64,000 nucleotides of DNA from Stenotrophomonas oahuensis (GCF_031834595.1 NZ_CP115541.1:3900501-3964500); one strand, 5' to 3'. Positions 38,725 to 48,921 are shown, numbered from the stretch's first letter. Notes: generated by a model not told the origin, from the sequence alone. Numbers and translations: made by a program.

Positions 38725-41281
38725 GAGCGGATGTTTCAAGCTCGCGCGCGAGGAAGGGTGCTGTCCTGCTTTCTGGCGCGCGGGCGACCTCAGGCGGCGT
38801 TCCTGTCGCCACGATGGTGCCTCCCTCGCCTCCTGCGCCGGGGCCGACGTCTATCACCCAGTCCGCCTGCGCGACAGACCGCATGTCATGTTCGATCATG
38901 ACCACGGTGTTGCCCGCATCCACCAGGCGCTGCAGCTGTACCAGCAACCGGTCCGCATCTGACGCATGCAAACCGGTAGTGGGTTCGTCCAGCACGTACA
39001 GCGTCCGCCCGCGCTGGCTGCGCTGCAGCTCGGTGGCCAGCTTGATGCGTTGGGCTTCACCGCCTGAAAGCTCAGTGGCTGGTTGGCCCAGCCTCAGGTA
39101 TCCGAGACCGATTTCCTGCAGCAGCTGCAGCGGACGGGCAATGGCGTCCTCCTCGATGAAGAACGCATGCGCATCGTCCACGGTCAGCTGCAGGACCTCG
39201 GCGATGTTGCGGCCGTTCCACTGCACCTTCAAGGTGGCTTCGTTGTAGCGGGCACCGTGGCACGTAGGACAAGGGGCATAGACGCTGGGCATGAACAACA
39301 GCTCGACGCTGACAAAGCCCTCGCCCTCGCAGGTCTCGCACCTGCCCTTGGCCACGTTGAAGGAGAAGCGCCCTGCGTCAAAGCGGCGACGACGAGCTGC
39401 CGGCGTCGCCGCGAACAGCTTGCGCACATGGTCGAATAGCCCGGTATAGGTGGCCAGGTTGGATCGCGGCGTACGGCCGATGGGCTTTTGATCCACCTGC
39501 ACCACCCGCTGGATATCGTCCACATCGCCTGTCATCTGGCCTCGCGTCGCCTCGATCACTGACGGGCCTTCCAATGGCGGGTCGCCGGCGGCGTCGTCCA
39601 CGGGTTCGTGACCCAGATGCAGCAGCATCAGCTCGGGCAGCGCCTGCGCCATCAGGCTGGACTTGCCCGACCCTGATATGCCGGTCACCGCGGTGAGCAG
39701 CCCAAGCGGCACCTGGGCATCCACACCTTGCAAATTGTGGCGATGGACTCCCCTCAGCTCCAGCCACCCACTTGGGCTGCGCTGCCTGCTGGCCGGTGCG
39801 GGCACCTGGTCAAATAAATAGCGGGCAGTGCGGGAATCCTCAACCTGCCGCAGCCCGTCGGGCTCACCACTGTAAAGAACGCGCCCACCGCGCTCGCCCG
39901 CCTCGGGGCCGACATCCACCAGCCACTGCGCGCGGCGCATCAGCTCCAGATCATGTTCGACAACGAATACCGAGTTCCCTCCGTCACGCAGCCGGTCCAG
40001 CGCGTCGTACAGCGCCTGGCTGTCAGCAGGATGCAAGCCCGCTGACGGCTCATCCAGCACGTAGAGCACACCGAACAGCAACGAGCTCAGCTGCGTGGCC
40101 AGCCGCAAGCGTTGCAGTTCGCCGGCAGAAAGCGTCGGCGTGGCGCGATCCAGCGACAGATACCCCAGCCCCAGGTCGCGCAGCTGCCGTATGCGTGCCA
40201 TGACCCCGGCGGCGAGGCGCTGTGCGGCCAGGCGTTTCTCTTCGGTCAGGGACGAGGATCGCCGCCCGCGGCTATGCCCAGTGAAATCACCTTCTGCGAT
40301 GGGTTCCAGCACGTCTGCCAGTCGGTCCAGTGGCAGGCGCATGAACTCACCTATATCAATGCCTCCAAAGGTTACCGAAAGGGCCTCCGGCTTCAGTCGC
40401 TTCCCATGACAGGCGGGGCACAGTTTGCCTTCCATATAACGGGAGACGCGCTTCTTCATCAGCGCGCTTTGGCTGGTGGCGAACGTGTGCAGCACGTAAC
40501 GCCGCGCACCGGTATAGGTGCCCATGTAGCTGGGCTCCAGCTTCCGCTTGAGGGCGGCACGCGTCTCGGCAGGGGTGAATCCGGCATAGACCGGCACGCT
40601 TGGCGTTTCCTCGGTAAACAGAATCCATTCCCGGTCCTTCTTTGGCAGCCTCTTCCAAGGCACGTCGACGTCGTAACCCAGCGTTACCAAGATGTCGCGC
40701 AGGTTCTGCCCATGCCATGCCGGCGGCCAGGAGGCGATGGCGCGCTCACGGATGCTCAGCGACGGATCGGGAACCATGAGGGCTTCGGTGACCTCGTACA
40801 CGTGCCCCAGCCCGTGGCAGGTGCTGCAGCTGCCCTGCGGTGTATTCGGTGAGAAGTCCTCGGCGTACAGCATGGGCTGATTGGCCGGGTATGTACCGGC
40901 GCGCGAGTACATCATGCGCACAAGGCTGGACAACGTGGTCACGCTGCCCACCGACGAGCGTACGTTGCTGGCCCCGCGCTGCTGCTGCAGGGCGACCGCC
41001 GGCGGCAACCCTTCAATCGCGTCCACGTCGGGCACGCCCGCCTGATCAATAAGGCGTCGGGCATAGGGGGCGACGGACTCGAAGTAGCGCCGTTGCGCTT
41101 CTGCGAAGAGGGTGCCGAAGGCCAGGGACGACTTCCCGGAACCTGAAATGCCGGAGAACACCACCAGCGCATCACGTGGGATTGAGACATCCACGTCCTT
41201 CAGGTTGTGCTCGCGCGCGCCGCGGACCTCGATGCAGCCAGTGGTGGCTGAAGGGCGTGATGAGGCATTGTTCTTCAACAT
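38720..41281 (-). CDS. UvrA-like ABC ATPase (UvrA2 type)
   Basis: An 853-residue DNA-damage-recognition-type ATPase, shorter than housekeeping UvrA (~940). It has two complete ABC modules: Walker A motifs GISGSGKSS near residue 44 and again in the second half, with signatures [15 protein letters not shown] and [15 protein letters not shown]. Zinc-binding pairs are [21 protein letters not shown] and CPTCHG. The shorter N-terminal insertion suggests that the UvrB-binding region is reduced, as in UvrA2 proteins linked to tolerance of DNA-binding drugs. It stands alone, convergent with the autotransporter. Its stop codon lies in a SMAG repeat. Confidence 0.9.
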   Translation of the reverse strand: MLKNNASSRPSATTGCIEVRGAREHNLKDVDVSIPRDALVVFSGISGSGKSSLAFGTLFAEAQRRYFESVAPYARRLIDQAGVPDVDAIEGLPPAVALQQQRGASNVRSSVGSVTTLSSLVRMMYSRAGTYPANQPMLYAEDFSPNTPQGSCSTCHGLGHVYEVTEALMVPDPSLSIRERAIASWPPAWHGQNLRDILVTLGYDVDVPWKRLPKKDREWILFTEETPSVPVYAGFTPAETRAALKRKLEPSYMGTYTGARRYVLHTFATSQSALMKKRVSRYMEGKLCPACHGKRLKPEALSVTFGGIDIGEFMRLPLDRLADVLEPIAEGDFTGHSRGRRSSSLTEEKRLAAQRLAAGVMARIRQLRDLGLGYLSLDRATPTLSAGELQRLRLATQLSSLLFGVLYVLDEPSAGLHPADSQALYDALDRLRDGGNSVFVVEHDLELMRRAQWLVDVGPEAGERGGRVLYSGEPDGLRQVEDSRTARYLFDQVPAPASRQRSPSGWLELRGVHRHNLQGVDAQVPLGLLTAVTGISGSGKSSLMAQALPELMLLHLGHEPVDDAAGDPPLEGPSVIEATRGQMTGDVDDIQRVVQVDQKPIGRTPRSNLATYTGLFDHVRKLFAATPAARRRRFDAGRFSFNVAKGRCETCEGEGFVSVELLFMPSVYAPCPTCHGARYNEATLKVQWNGRNIAEVLQLTVDDAHAFFIEEDAIARPLQLLQEIGLGYLRLGQPATELSGGEAQRIKLATELQRSQRGRTLYVLDEPTTGLHASDADRLLVQLQRLVDAGNTVVMIEHDMRSVAQADWVIDVGPGAGGEGGTIVATGTPPEVARAPESRTAPFLARELETSAP

Positions 41282-41341
41282 TGTGATTGGTCAGCTTCTG
41301 ATGCGGGATGACCCGCTTCCGATGCGGGATGACCCGCTTTC

Positions 41342-41405
41342 GTAGAGCCGGGCTTGCCCGGCTGCTTTTGAACCGAGAAGAGCAGCCGGGCAAGCCCGGC
41401 TCTAC
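41342..41405. repeat. SMAG inverted pair supplying the BLUF stop codon
   Basis: GTAGAGCCGGGCTTGCCCGG and its mirror ending CTCTACC, with a short spacer. The minus-strand GTAG contains the TAG (41402-41404) of the BLUF gene. Confidence 0.9.
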
Positions 41406-41854
41406 CCTGCCAGCAGATGGGGTTCCACAACGCCGGCAACAAGATCCATTCCCGTGGCGTTGGTTGCTGCAGCGTCGCCCCTTTGCTTGAAACCGACCCA
41501 GTTTGCTTTGGCAAGCCCACTGACCTGGGCGCGGTCAGTCGGAAGCCAACGCATCGGCCAGAATGGAAGCAGCCGACGACCCACCAGCCCTCTCTGCAGT
41601 TCGATCACATCATGGTGGCTGCTCGCACCGAGTACGCGCCCATAGGCGACATGAAGGCCATCTTCCGGCCCCTCCATGTACTGGAAGAACCGCCTGCCAT
41701 CAAACAGCAACACACCCGTAACGCCCGCCTGGCGATTGAAGCGGGCCGCGCCTTCCACCACCGCATCCAGCTTTCCAGAGCCGATCCCAAGTGCATCATG
41801 CTCTGCTATTTCGCTGCACGCGGTACTTACGTACGCCACGGCACGGATCGGCAT
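41402..41854 (-). CDS. BLUF-domain blue-light photoreceptor, short form
   Basis: A 150-residue flavin-binding light sensor; ATG 41854 has a GAGGAG site upstream. BLUF signature residues are in place: Tyr8 (VAYVSTA), Asn40 (ARFNRQAGVTGVLLFDG), Gln58 (RRFFQYMEG), and Trp99/Met101 (FWPMRW). Light rearranges hydrogen bonds among Tyr, Gln and FAD. There is no output domain, only a ~45-residue tail, so it must signal by protein contact. It opens a cluster of stress-type genes, suggesting light or oxidative stress as the theme (inference). Confidence 0.9.
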   Translation of the reverse strand: MPIRAVAYVSTACSEIAEHDALGIGSGKLDAVVEGAARFNRQAGVTGVLLFDGRRFFQYMEGPEDGLHVAYGRVLGASSHHDVIELQRGLVGRRLLPFWPMRWLPTDRAQVSGLAKANWVGFKQRGDAAATNATGMDLVAGVVEPHLLAG

Positions 41855-41949
41855 TATCAAAACTCCTCAGTCAATGACTCCACCATACGCTGGAGATTCG
41901 TGCACGGTGTTACCTCAGCGTGCAGTAGATCACCCTGCCATGAACACAT

Positions 41950-42435
41950 TTACGCCTGTTCCTGCTTGAGGATGGTGATTTCGCCAGAAGTCTCGAGCAC
42001 CGCCAGCGCGATCTGATAATGCCCTTTGCATCCAGAACTGCGCATCGCAACATCCAGATCCTCCGGTGAGACATTGCAGCGCCGCAACTGGTCCCAGAAC
42101 ACCTTCCCTTCACGCGCAAGCATGACGGGCGTACCCTCAGTCAACGCGTGAAGCCTTCTGCTGCGGGCGGTAGCAAAGCCCATGAGCCAGTTGAGCAGCA
42201 ATAATGTGGCGGCGAGGATAAGGCCACCAAGCAATGATGTGTCCTCTCCAATCAGCGAGTTCTGCACCGCCGTACCCAGCAGCACAATGACGAGCATGTC
42301 AAAAGGCGTGTGCTGACCCACAGAGCGCTTTCCGCTCATGCGGGTCAGAAGAAACACGACGAGATAGACCGCCGTAGCGCGGATGATGAACTCAAACCAG
42401 GGCATTCCCAGATCGAACAGGTCTGACATCGTCAT
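41950..42435 (-). CDS. DUF421/YetF-family membrane protein
   Basis: A 161-residue inner-membrane protein. Three hydrophobic helices fill residues ~12-95 (FIIRATAVYLVVFLLTRMSGKR; FDMLVIVLLGTAVQNSLIG; LILAATLLLLNWLMGFA). A cytoplasmic domain follows, containing the family motif EGTPVMLAREGKVFWDQLRRCNVSPEDL. Such proteins accompany sporulation and stress genes elsewhere. It lies 8 bp after the zinc dehydrogenase gene, so the two are co-transcribed. Confidence 0.88.
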   Translation of the reverse strand: MTMSDLFDLGMPWFEFIIRATAVYLVVFLLTRMSGKRSVGQHTPFDMLVIVLLGTAVQNSLIGEDTSLLGGLILAATLLLLNWLMGFATARSRRLHALTEGTPVMLAREGKVFWDQLRRCNVSPEDLDVAMRSSGCKGHYQIALAVLETSGEITILKQEQA

Positions 42436-42442
42436 GCCTCTC

Positions 42443-43606
42443 TCAAGGTGTGAGAATCACCTTTCGGCAGTCCTCTTCCTTCCGATCGAAGATCTCATAG
42501 CCGCGCACGGCGTCCTCCAGAGAAAGTCGATGGGTGATGATCACACCCGGGTCCAAAGCGCCCTCGCCGATATAGTCCAGCAACTCGGGCATCAGCCCCT
42601 GGACGTGGGTCTGGCCCATCTTGAAAGTGAGCCCCTTGTCGAACGCATCACCCAGCAGGAAGCCGTGGAGGAAGCCGGCGTATACGCCGGGAATGCTCAC
42701 AGTGCCGCAGCGGCGTGTGGCGGCGATGCATTGGCGAATGGCCACACCGCTGCTGCCTTCGACCTTTAGCGTCGTGAGCGCCGACTCCAACGCGCTGCCT
42801 TCCGCTTCAAATCCAACTGCTTCGATCGAGGCGTCCACGCCACGCCCGTTGGTCTGGGTGACGATGTACTCCGCCGGGTCATCAATCTTGCTGAAATCCA
42901 CCGGCGTCACACCGTACGTCTGTGCGGCAAAGGCCAGTCGGTAAGGGAGATGGTCGACCATGAAGATGGTCTCGGCCCCCAGCAGGCGGCAGCAGGCCGC
43001 GCTCATCAGTCCGACTGGCCCTGCACCGAAGATCGCCACTGTGGAGCCCGGCTTGACCCCCGCATTGATGGCGGCCTGGTAGCCGGTGGGAAGAATGTCC
43101 GAGAGGAACAGCACCTGCTCATCGGGCAGCGCATCGGGAACTCTCAGCGGTCCCACGTTGGCTTTCGGCACACGAACGTATTCAGCTTGCCCGCCAGATA
43201 CCCCGCCGTATAAATGGCTGTACCCGAACAGCGCCGCCGGCGGGCGGATGCCCTTCTGGTTCACCGCCGCGCCCTTGCCGGTATTGGTGGTCTCACAGGC
43301 GGCATGTTCTGCCAGACGACAGTGGAAACATTCACCGCAGGCAATCACGAACGGCACCACCACGCGATCACCCGGGCGCAGATCTGTCACTCCGCTGCCG
43401 ACCTCCTCGACGATACCCATGAACTCGTGACCGAGTACGTCACCTGTATGCAGGTCGGGAATCTTGCCGCGATAAAGATGCAGATCGGAGCCGCAGATCG
43501 CGGTCGCCGTGACCCGCAGAATCAGATCATCCGCAGCGGCCAATGTGGGATCGGGGACGGTGTCCACCCGGACGTCTTTGCTTCCGTGGTAGGTCAATGC
43601 TCGCAT
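42443..43606 (-). CDS. Zinc-dependent alcohol dehydrogenase (formaldehyde-dehydrogenase-like)
   Basis: A 387-residue medium-chain dehydrogenase. The catalytic zinc ligands are Cys and His in [12 protein letters not shown] and GHEFMG. The structural zinc cysteines are in [16 protein letters not shown]. The cofactor site is [10 protein letters not shown], followed by a pro-NAD acidic residue (MVDHLPYRL). It resembles glutathione-independent aldehyde/formaldehyde-type members by overall length and insertions. It is co-transcribed with the DUF421 gene and divergent from the small protein gene. The physiological substrate is unknown. Confidence 0.92.
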   Translation of the reverse strand: MRALTYHGSKDVRVDTVPDPTLAAADDLILRVTATAICGSDLHLYRGKIPDLHTGDVLGHEFMGIVEEVGSGVTDLRPGDRVVVPFVIACGECFHCRLAEHAACETTNTGKGAAVNQKGIRPPAALFGYSHLYGGVSGGQAEYVRVPKANVGPLRVPDALPDEQVLFLSDILPTGYQAAINAGVKPGSTVAIFGAGPVGLMSAACCRLLGAETIFMVDHLPYRLAFAAQTYGVTPVDFSKIDDPAEYIVTQTNGRGVDASIEAVGFEAEGSALESALTTLKVEGSSGVAIRQCIAATRRCGTVSIPGVYAGFLHGFLLGDAFDKGLTFKMGQTHVQGLMPELLDYIGEGALDPGVIITHRLSLEDAVRGYEIFDRKEEDCRKVILTP

Positions 43607-43761
43607 TGAGGGGGCCTCGCTTCGTCATGTGGACGTAGCAATAGCCCCACCCACGTCCGGTGAAGGTGACTGTCGCGTAACGGATTTGTGCACCTGATCC
43701 ACACTTGGCACTCATGACAGGAAGCGCAGCATGCGCACAACCCCAGATGCGGAGCGCAAAC

Positions 43762-43929
43762 ATGAACGAGAAACTGCCCCTCAACCCCGGCGCGGACGTC
43801 GACGATCAGAAGAAGGCCCATACCCCGGACAAACTGCGCAATGACGAGGCGAAGTGGAAGGAAAAGGACATGCCGGATGCCGAGCACACTGCAGAACCTG
43901 ATGACTACGAACGTCCGCCCAAGCCTTGA
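43762..43929 (+). CDS. Small hydrophilic protein, unknown function
   Basis: A 55-residue, highly charged protein (MNEKLPLNPGADVDDQ...) rich in Asp, Glu, Lys and Pro, with no hydrophobic segment; probably disordered. ATG 43762 follows a GGAG site about 8 bases upstream; the frame upstream looks like noise. It lies 30 bp before the DUF4126 gene, likely in one operon. The composition recalls small stress-induced hydrophilic proteins, but no family was recognised. Confidence 0.65.
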   Translation: MNEKLPLNPGADVDDQKKAHTPDKLRNDEAKWKEKDMPDAEHTAEPDDYERPPKP

Positions 43930-43959
43930 AACCCTGCTCTTGACTTTACGGAGAATGAC

Positions 43960-44445
43960 ATGGCTCTGATTCATTCGATTCTGATGGGTGCGGTTGCCGG
44001 CATGCGTGCCATGACCCCGCTTGCAGCGGTGACCAACGCAGCCCGTACCGGTCAGCTGCCAGCCGATAACGGTGCGCCCCGCCTGCTGGGCAATAAGTTG
44101 GCGTCGGCCGCCATGCTGGCGCTGGCCGGCGGCGAACTGGCGGGCGATAAGATGAGGTCCGCGCCGGATCGCATCGTTCCGGCGGGTATGGTGGCGCGCG
44201 TTGGTACCGGTGTGATTGCCGGAGCCGCATTGGCTCCCTATCGCCAGCGCAAGCTGGGGGCGGTGCTGGGTGCTGCTACTGCAGTGGGGATGGCCTACTT
44301 CACCTTCAATCTTCGAATGCGGGCGATTGCGCGCTATGGGCAAACCAGTACCGGCGCAGTGGAAGATGCCATCGCGGTTGGCAGTGCGGCGCTGATCACA
44401 CAATGGGCGTCACGTAGCGAGCAGGCTCGCCGATCCAGGCGATAG
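43960..44445 (+). CDS. DUF4126-family membrane protein
   Basis: A 161-residue membrane protein of unknown function. Family features are the opening AVAGMRAMTPLAAV, a central GGELAGDKMRSAPDRIVPAGMVARVGTGVIAGAAL segment, and a hydrophobic end. About four membrane helices are expected. It is positioned between the small hydrophilic protein and an SDR gene on the same strand, in the stress-type cluster. Confidence 0.85.
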   Translation: MALIHSILMGAVAGMRAMTPLAAVTNAARTGQLPADNGAPRLLGNKLASAAMLALAGGELAGDKMRSAPDRIVPAGMVARVGTGVIAGAALAPYRQRKLGAVLGAATAVGMAYFTFNLRMRAIARYGQTSTGAVEDAIAVGSAALITQWASRSEQARRSRR

Positions 44446-44553
44446 CGCCACAATCCGGCAGCGTTGCGTGCACGGTGCATCCACATCATCGGGCCGCCGT
44501 GTTTACCTGCGGCCCCGCACACTGGCCTCACTTTCACCGCAGAGGTCCAGACG

Positions 44554-45420
44554 ATGCCTGTTCCCAACTACTCGAAGCCGCCCTTCAAAGCCCAGCAGCA
44601 GTCGTTCCCGGGCAAGACCGACAAGATGGAGCCGCGCCCGGATCACGGGGAGAAGAGTTATGTCGGCCATGGGCTGCTGAAAGGCAAGAAGGCACTTATC
44701 ACCGGTGGGGACAGCGGCATCGGCGCAGCCGTCGCCATTGCCTATGCGCGCGAAGGCGCGGATGTAGCCATCGCCTTCCTGAAGGGTGAGGAGAAGGACG
44801 CCCAAAGCATTGCCTTGATGATCGAGGAGGCGGGCCAGAAGGCCGTCCTGTGTCCCTGCGACATCAGCAACGACGCCGAAGCAAAGGCGCTGATCGGGAA
44901 GGTCACCGGCGAATTGGGTGGTCTGGATATCCTGGTCAACAACGCCGCCTACCAGCGTTACTACGAGTCGTTTGACGACATCACTCTGGACGACTGGCGC
45001 AAGACGTTCGATACCAACGTGCATGCGGTATTCAACCTGACCCGCCTGTGCGTTCCGCATCTTCAGGACGGTGGCTCGGTGATCAACACCGCCTCGGTCA
45101 ATTCCAAGAAGCCCACCCCCAATATTCTGCCCTACTCCGCCACCAAGGGTGCGGTCGCCAACCTCACCATCGGGCTGGCTGGGCTGCTGGCGGAAAAGGG
45201 CATCCGGGTTAATGCCGTGCTGCCCGGCCCGATCTGGACCCCGTTCATTCCTGCCGGCATGGCCGCCGAGGAAGTGGAGCAGTTTGGCAGCCAGACGCCG
45301 TTCGGTCGCCCAGGACAACCGGCAGAACTGGCCTCGGCTTACGTGATGCTGGCCGCTGACAGTGCCAGCTACACCTCCGGTGCACTGCTCACGGTGTCCG
45401 GTGGCGCGGTCACGCTGTAA
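44554..45420 (+). CDS. Short-chain dehydrogenase (YghA/general-stress type)
   Basis: A 288-residue NAD(P)-dependent oxidoreductase. ATG 44554 (MPVPNYSKPPF) starts the N-terminal extension typical of the YghA/GSP39 group, with QSFPGKTDKMEPRPDHGEKSY. The cofactor motif is ALITGGDSGIG; ILVNNAAY, NTASVNS and YSATKG supply NNAG-like, Ser and Tyr/Lys motifs. The C-terminus is YTSGALLTVSGG. Relatives are induced by general stress. It is followed within 50 bp by a GH15 gene, likely in one operon. Confidence 0.92.
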   Translation: MPVPNYSKPPFKAQQQSFPGKTDKMEPRPDHGEKSYVGHGLLKGKKALITGGDSGIGAAVAIAYAREGADVAIAFLKGEEKDAQSIALMIEEAGQKAVLCPCDISNDAEAKALIGKVTGELGGLDILVNNAAYQRYYESFDDITLDDWRKTFDTNVHAVFNLTRLCVPHLQDGGSVINTASVNSKKPTPNILPYSATKGAVANLTIGLAGLLAEKGIRVNAVLPGPIWTPFIPAGMAAEEVEQFGSQTPFGRPGQPAELASAYVMLAADSASYTSGALLTVSGGAVTL

Positions 45421-45465
45421 GCGGTGGTGACGCCACAGATTGAAGTTGCTGAAGGCGCGAGGCCT

Positions 45466-47250
45466 ATGCGCGACGAGGACGGTTACGCCCCCATCGATTC
45501 GTACGCCGCCATCGGTGATGGGCGCTCCAGCGCGCTCATCGCTCCTGATGGCAGCATCGACTGGTGGTGCGCACCCTGCATGGACGCGCCGCCTCTATTG
45601 GATCGGATGCTTGACGCGCCGAACGGCGGCCGCTTCGTATTGGAGGCGCGTGAGCTGCTAACCGTGCAGCGACACTACCGAGAAGCCAGCAACGTGCTGG
45701 AAACACCGGTGTGCACGACCACCGGGACCGCCTTGGTTACGGAATCCCTCAACAGCGGTCCCGCCGGTCGATTGCCGTGGTCGGAGCTGGCGCGGCGAGT
45801 GGAGGGTCTTGAAGGTGAGGTCACCTTTGACCTGGTGTACAAGCCGGGGACACGCGCTGGCACCTGCTCGCCGTGGATGAGCGACACGCCCAACGGTCGT
45901 GTACACCACGCCGGTCCGGTGATGACGATGCTGCGTTACCCCGCGCATACCCAGATCACCCACTGCGATGACCGCGAAGTCCGCGGTCATCTCACCCTGC
46001 ATGCGGGCGAGCGCGAGGTTGTCGCGCTGCTGGCTTCCCAGGACGAGGTTCTGCCGGTGCCGCCCTTGGAGGAGATCGATACACGCATCGACCGCTCGGA
46101 CCGGGAATGGCAGCAGTGGGTGGATGACCTGCACTGCGCAGCAAGCCGTCGTGCAGAGGTGATCCGCTCGGCGCTTGCCCTGAAGTTCCTGTGGTTTTCG
46201 CCCACCGGTGTCATCGCTGCGGCAGTGAGTGCCTCCCTGCCCGAGCGCATCGGCGGCGACAAGAACTGGGATTACCGGTTTGCCTGGGTGCGTGATGCGG
46301 CCTATGTCATCAAAACCTTCCTGCGCGTGGGTGCGCTGCCCGACGCCAAGGCCGGCTTCAGCTGGTTGATGACCACCATAGGCAAGCACAGGCCGGGCCT
46401 GGCTCCGTGTTTCACTCTACGGGGTGAGCGCGTGGACGAGGAGCGCTTCATCGACGTGCCAGGCTATAGAAACAGCCAGCCGGTGCGCATCGGCAACACC
46501 GCTACCGACCAGCTGCAGACCTGCGCTTACGGGGACGTGCTGGAAATGGCCAGCCGCATGCTGGAGGCGGGGCACATCTTCGACCCCACCACCGCCCGCC
46601 TGTTGTTCGAGCTGGCCGACGAGTGCGCGGACAGCTGGATGCGCAAGGACAGTGGCTTCTGGGAGCTGGAAGCGGTGCAGCACTACACCATGTCCAAGGT
46701 GGAATGCTGGATGGCGCTCCGCCGTGCCTGCGAACTGGCCGAGGCCGGGCACATCACCACGGCACGGCTGCCCCGCTGGCAGAGGGAGCGGGACCGCATT
46801 CTGGAATGGATTGACGCGCATTGCTGGGACGAGGCCCGCCAGACTTACGTGATGTACGCCGGCAGCGATCGCCTTGATGCCAGCCTGATGCTTGCCTCGC
46901 GGTTTGGCCTGGCTGAAGCGCGACGCGAGCGGCTCCTCTCCACGCGAGAGGCAATTCGTCGGGAACTGGCCGACGAGAGCGGCGACCTATTGTGGCGCTA
47001 CAGCGGCATGCGCGACTGCGAGGGCACGTTCATCAGTTGCGCGTTCTGGATGGTGGAAGCCTACGGGCTGCTGGGCGACACGGAGGAAGCCGGCCGACTG
47101 TTCAGCAGCCTGCTGGCCCGGGTGCAGAACGATGTCGGGCTCATGCCAGAGATGTGGGATCCACTCACCGAACAAGGCCTCGGCAATACCCCTCAGGGCC
47201 TGAGTCATCTTGCCCTTGTGCATGCAGCGTTTGCCGTGGATGGGATCTAG
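45466..47250 (+). CDS. Glycoside hydrolase family 15 protein (glucoamylase/trehalase-like)
   Basis: A cytoplasmic enzyme of about 594 residues with an (alpha/alpha)6 barrel. ATG 45466 (MRDEDGYAPI) follows GCGAGG; GTG 45424 is an alternative. Family motifs are the N-terminal IDSYAAIGDGRSSALIAPDGSIDWWC, the central GGDKNWDYRFAWVRDAAYVI, and the C-terminal GTFISCAFWMVEAYGLLGDTEEA and MWDPLTEQGLGNTPQGLSHLALV. GH15 members of this type act on alpha-glucosides such as trehalose or maltooligosaccharides. Its placement in the stress cluster would fit a trehalose role (inference). Confidence 0.9.
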   Translation: MRDEDGYAPIDSYAAIGDGRSSALIAPDGSIDWWCAPCMDAPPLLDRMLDAPNGGRFVLEARELLTVQRHYREASNVLETPVCTTTGTALVTESLNSGPAGRLPWSELARRVEGLEGEVTFDLVYKPGTRAGTCSPWMSDTPNGRVHHAGPVMTMLRYPAHTQITHCDDREVRGHLTLHAGEREVVALLASQDEVLPVPPLEEIDTRIDRSDREWQQWVDDLHCAASRRAEVIRSALALKFLWFSPTGVIAAAVSASLPERIGGDKNWDYRFAWVRDAAYVIKTFLRVGALPDAKAGFSWLMTTIGKHRPGLAPCFTLRGERVDEERFIDVPGYRNSQPVRIGNTATDQLQTCAYGDVLEMASRMLEAGHIFDPTTARLLFELADECADSWMRKDSGFWELEAVQHYTMSKVECWMALRRACELAEAGHITTARLPRWQRERDRILEWIDAHCWDEARQTYVMYAGSDRLDASLMLASRFGLAEARRERLLSTREAIRRELADESGDLLWRYSGMRDCEGTFISCAFWMVEAYGLLGDTEEAGRLFSSLLARVQNDVGLMPEMWDPLTEQGLGNTPQGLSHLALVHAAFAVDGI

Positions 47251-47395
47251 CTGCGCTGCTCAATACATGAACAGTTTATGTAAATGCGGTGCGATTACCT
47301 TGGCGCGTTATTCGATTTTGTTTTCACTCCGTCTAGCCCTTTGCACTACGCCGGCCGCGATAGGTTATCCACTCACTTTAGAGGGAGCGCCTGTC

Positions 47396-47893
47396 ATGGC
47401 CATCAAGACCGCAGAAGACCTGTTCATCCACGAACTCTCCGATATCTACAGCGCTGAAAAGCAGCTCACCAAGGCCCTGCCCCGCTTGGCCCGTGCATCC
47501 TCCAACCCGGATCTTGCCACGGCGTTCGAAACCCATCTGGAAGAAACCCAAGGGCAGATCGAGCGCATTGACCAGGTGGTGGAAATCCTGGGCATCCGCC
47601 TCAAGCGCATCAAGTGCGCCGCGATGGAGGGCCTGGTGGAAGAAGGCAAGGAAGTCATCGATTCCATCGAGGAAGGCCCGGTTCGCGATGCGGCGCTGAT
47701 TGGTGGCGCGCAGAAGGTCGAGCATTACGAAATTGCCTCCTACGGCACCATGGCCGCACTTGCAAAGCAGCTGGGCTACAAGGATGCGCTGCCGCTGCTG
47801 CTGGAAACTCTGGAAGAAGAAAAGGCCACCGACGAGAAGCTGACCATCCTCGCCAAGAGCGGTGGCAACGCCAAGGCTGTCCAGGCAGCTTGA
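47396..47893 (+). CDS. YciE/YciF-like ferritin-fold protein (DUF892)
   Basis: A 165-residue four-helix-bundle protein; ATG 47396 has GAGGGAG upstream. Iron-site carboxylates occur in the pattern FIHELSDIYSAEKQL, FETHLEETQGQIERI, KVEHYEIASYGTM and LEEEKATDEKL, matching the family. Relatives are stress-induced ferroxidase-like proteins. The 145-bp gap after the GH15 gene suggests its own promoter. Next in line on the same strand is the isochorismatase-like gene, 13 bp later. Confidence 0.9.
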   Translation: MAIKTAEDLFIHELSDIYSAEKQLTKALPRLARASSNPDLATAFETHLEETQGQIERIDQVVEILGIRLKRIKCAAMEGLVEEGKEVIDSIEEGPVRDAALIGGAQKVEHYEIASYGTMAALAKQLGYKDALPLLLETLEEEKATDEKLTILAKSGGNAKAVQAA

Positions 47894-47906
47894 GCCGGAA
47901 AGCACC

Positions 47907-48461
47907 ATGGCGTCCAGAACCGCGCTGCTGATCATCGATGTTTTCAGCCTGTTTGACTTCCCCGGAGCGGACGAACTGGCCCCTGCTGCGATAGACGCAG
48001 CCAAAGAGGCGGCGCGCATTCGCCGGGAGTTCGACAAGCGCCAGTTGCCGGTGATCTACGCCAACGACAACTTCGGCGACTGGCAGCGGGACTTTCCACA
48101 GCTGGTGCGGGACTGCCGCCACAACGGCGGCAGTTCTGCCGAGGTGGTGAAGCATATTGGCCCTGGCGCGGGCCACTACTTCGTATTGAAGCCAAAGCAC
48201 TCCGCCTTTCTCGCCACCCCGCTCGCCATTTTGCTTGCCAAGCTGAAGGTCAACCAGCTGGTGCTGTGCGGTATGGCGCTGGACTCCTGCGTGCTCGCCA
48301 CCGCATTGGACGCCAACTCGCGGGAGTACCGAACCGTGGTTGCCAGACAGGCGGTGGCCGCACTGCCGGATCGGCGCAAAGCGGCACTCCAGGTGCTTGC
48401 GCACTCAGGCGCGGCCAAAGTCCTGGATACGCCGGAACTGATCAAGGAATGTCTGGGCTGA
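47907..48461 (+). CDS. Isochorismatase-family cysteine hydrolase
   Basis: A 184-residue hydrolase. The likely catalytic triad is visible: Asp11 (LLIIDVF), Lys97 (KPKHSAF) and Cys128 (ALDSCVLAT), with a cis-peptide-like GMA before it. The substrate class (amide, such as nicotinamide, or isochorismate) cannot be told. It starts 13 bp after the ferritin-like gene, implying co-transcription. The start MASRTALLI is chosen over an in-frame upstream GTG/ATG that overlaps the previous gene. Confidence 0.88.
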   Translation: MASRTALLIIDVFSLFDFPGADELAPAAIDAAKEAARIRREFDKRQLPVIYANDNFGDWQRDFPQLVRDCRHNGGSSAEVVKHIGPGAGHYFVLKPKHSAFLATPLAILLAKLKVNQLVLCGMALDSCVLATALDANSREYRTVVARQAVAALPDRRKAALQVLAHSGAAKVLDTPELIKECLG

Positions 48462-48491
48462 AGCAGCCCGACTCTCTCACGGACAAGAAAC

Positions 48492-48872
48492 ATGCAGAAC
48501 AAGCCATCACCCACCTGCCCTTCCGTCAGAATCCTGCTGGTGGAAGATGACCTGCATCTGGCGGGATTCGTGGAACAGGCGATCACCGACCTGGGCCATG
48601 AGGTCACCCACGCCTACAGCGTTCTGGACGCGTTGGGGCAGCTTGAAAGCGGAACCTTTGACCTGGCGGTACTGGATGTGGAACTGCGCGACGGTGTGGT
48701 ATTTCCGGTTGCTGACCGGCTTGCGGCGGCAAATACGCCCTATTTGTTTGCTTCAGCCGTTTATGACCAGCTGGTGCCTGTTCGTCACCAGCATGTGCGA
48801 TTTGTGGCCAAGCCCTTTCATGTGGAGGAGTTGCAGACGGCCGTGCGGGAGATGCTCATCGCGGCGGCATGA
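48492..48872 (+). CDS. Single-domain response regulator
   Basis: A 126-residue stand-alone receiver. Acidic pocket E18/D19/D20 (LLVEDDLH), phosphoacceptor D62 (LAVLDVELRDG) and the conserved lysine K107 (FVAKPFH) are in place. With no output domain, it likely acts by phosphotransfer or protein contact. It closes the stress-type cluster, 30 bp after the isochorismatase-like gene, and is followed by a SMAG pair. Confidence 0.9.
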   Translation: MQNKPSPTCPSVRILLVEDDLHLAGFVEQAITDLGHEVTHAYSVLDALGQLESGTFDLAVLDVELRDGVVFPVADRLAAANTPYLFASAVYDQLVPVRHQHVRFVAKPFHVEELQTAVREMLIAAA

Positions 48873-48921
48873 TGGCAGTGGATGGCCGCCTGCCGATGTT
48901 GATCGCGGCGGATGGCCGGCC

